Assembly: GCA_009760855.2 (NCBI GenBank)
Contig: WPIO01000021.1
Coordinates: forward strand, 3,140,001 to 3,204,000
DNA from: Cristatella mucedo
Lineage: Eukaryota; Bryozoa; Phylactolaemata; Cristatellidae
DNA length: 64,000 nt
Reading direction: 5' to 3'
A program made the translations under genes and the position numbers. The notes under the pieces are model-generated. The model had not been told where the DNA came from and did no database searches. It saw nothing but the letters and a program-made list of their open reading frames with translations. This document shows positions 63,481 through 64,000 of the stretch, one piece after another. Numbering within the stretch: the first letter of the stretch is position 1; the number at the start of each line of letters is the position of its first letter.

Positions 63481-64000
63481 ATAGAAGCCTCGATATCTCG
63501 TTTGTACTAGCTTAATGGCTGGTACAGGATAGCCTTCAATGCAGCCGGTGGCCAAGACCACCTGGGGAACTCATTCGTCAATACATTACACAAATTGTCT
63601 TGGATAGCCAATAGACTCCAAGTTAGCTCCCATCGGAGCCTTGGCAACACACGTTCGAAAGGAATATCTTAGAGCTTGGAACTCAGACTACCCTAGCAGC
63701 CACAATCACATGTGGCTAAACTTCGACTGACCTTGCTTACCTTGCCAGCTATCAGTGCTCTCCAGCTCTCCTCGCTGGCTGCTAAGCCTTTGGCACTCGC
63801 ATCCGCGGCCGTTCTCTCCCACTACAGCTATGTCTATTTCTCTACAGCTGCGGCGACAGAAAGAAATCATGCACTAGGCACCGCACCGACGCACCCGCGA
63901 GAGATGCATCTGCGGTGCCCCTCCCCCAGCAGCAGTAGCGTATGCCGCATACGATGCTGACCGTCGACAGGAGCTGCCAGACGAGAAGCTGCACCGGAAG
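63481..64000. other. Window end, unassigned
   Basis: A plus frame at 63712-63960 is hydrophobic and Ala/Leu/Ser-rich (LPAISALQLSSLAAKPLALA) and follows a possible acceptor CTTGCCAG at about 63742. It may be part of an exon, but I do not recognise a family. Confidence 0.3.

Overview
This is a repeat-rich piece of an animal nuclear genome. It has GT-AG introns, LINE and SINE retrotransposons, hAT-type DNA transposons and very long microsatellites, and nothing bacterial. I suspect a lophotrochozoan (mollusc, annelid or flatworm). The main reason is that the ion-channel gene is of the acetylcholine-gated chloride-channel type described in snails and schistosomes. This placement is an inference, and I cannot name the species.

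Two protein-coding genes can be assembled exon by exon. The first, on the + strand (12535-25435), has seven coding exons joined in consistent phases and encodes a 536-residue nicotinic acetylcholine receptor-like subunit. It has a signal peptide, ligand loops A-D, a 13-residue Cys-loop, vicinal cysteines, four membrane helices and a stop codon. Its M1-M2 linker reads Ser-Pro-Ala-Lys where cation channels have Gly-Glu-Lys, which predicts an anion-selective channel. The second gene, on the - strand (54971 down to 40057 or lower), has three recognisable exons encoding an Mpv17/PMP22-family membrane protein closest to MPV17L. Its 3' end is unresolved.

The rest is mostly transposon debris. (i) A CR1/L2-clade LINE family is present in about twenty copies, mostly 5'-truncated. 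It has a hairpin near the 3' end and an (ATT)n tail. One long copy (31.1-34.2 kb) is split by a nested, opposite-strand copy. (ii) A related family ends in ATTAC repeats. (iii) There are at least two tRNA-derived SINE types, one of which seems to share the LINE 3' tail. (iv) There are hAT transposase remnants and an 821-bp hAT-like element with inverted repeats and a perfect 8-bp target duplication. (v) There is a probable short LTR and a decayed reverse transcriptase of a second non-LTR class.

Layout: 0-2.6 kb is a 12-bp minisatellite split by a LINE. 2.6-12.5 kb is gene-poor, with a hAT remnant and GC-rich upstream sequence. 12.5-26.3 kb is the receptor gene, whose introns hold huge GA/CT and TGTCTGTCTG arrays. 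26.5-39.9 kb is transposons. 40-55 kb is the MPV17L-like gene with transposons in its introns. 55-64 kb is simple repeats, hAT remnants and more LINE copies. No operon, CRISPR array or bacterial feature is present.
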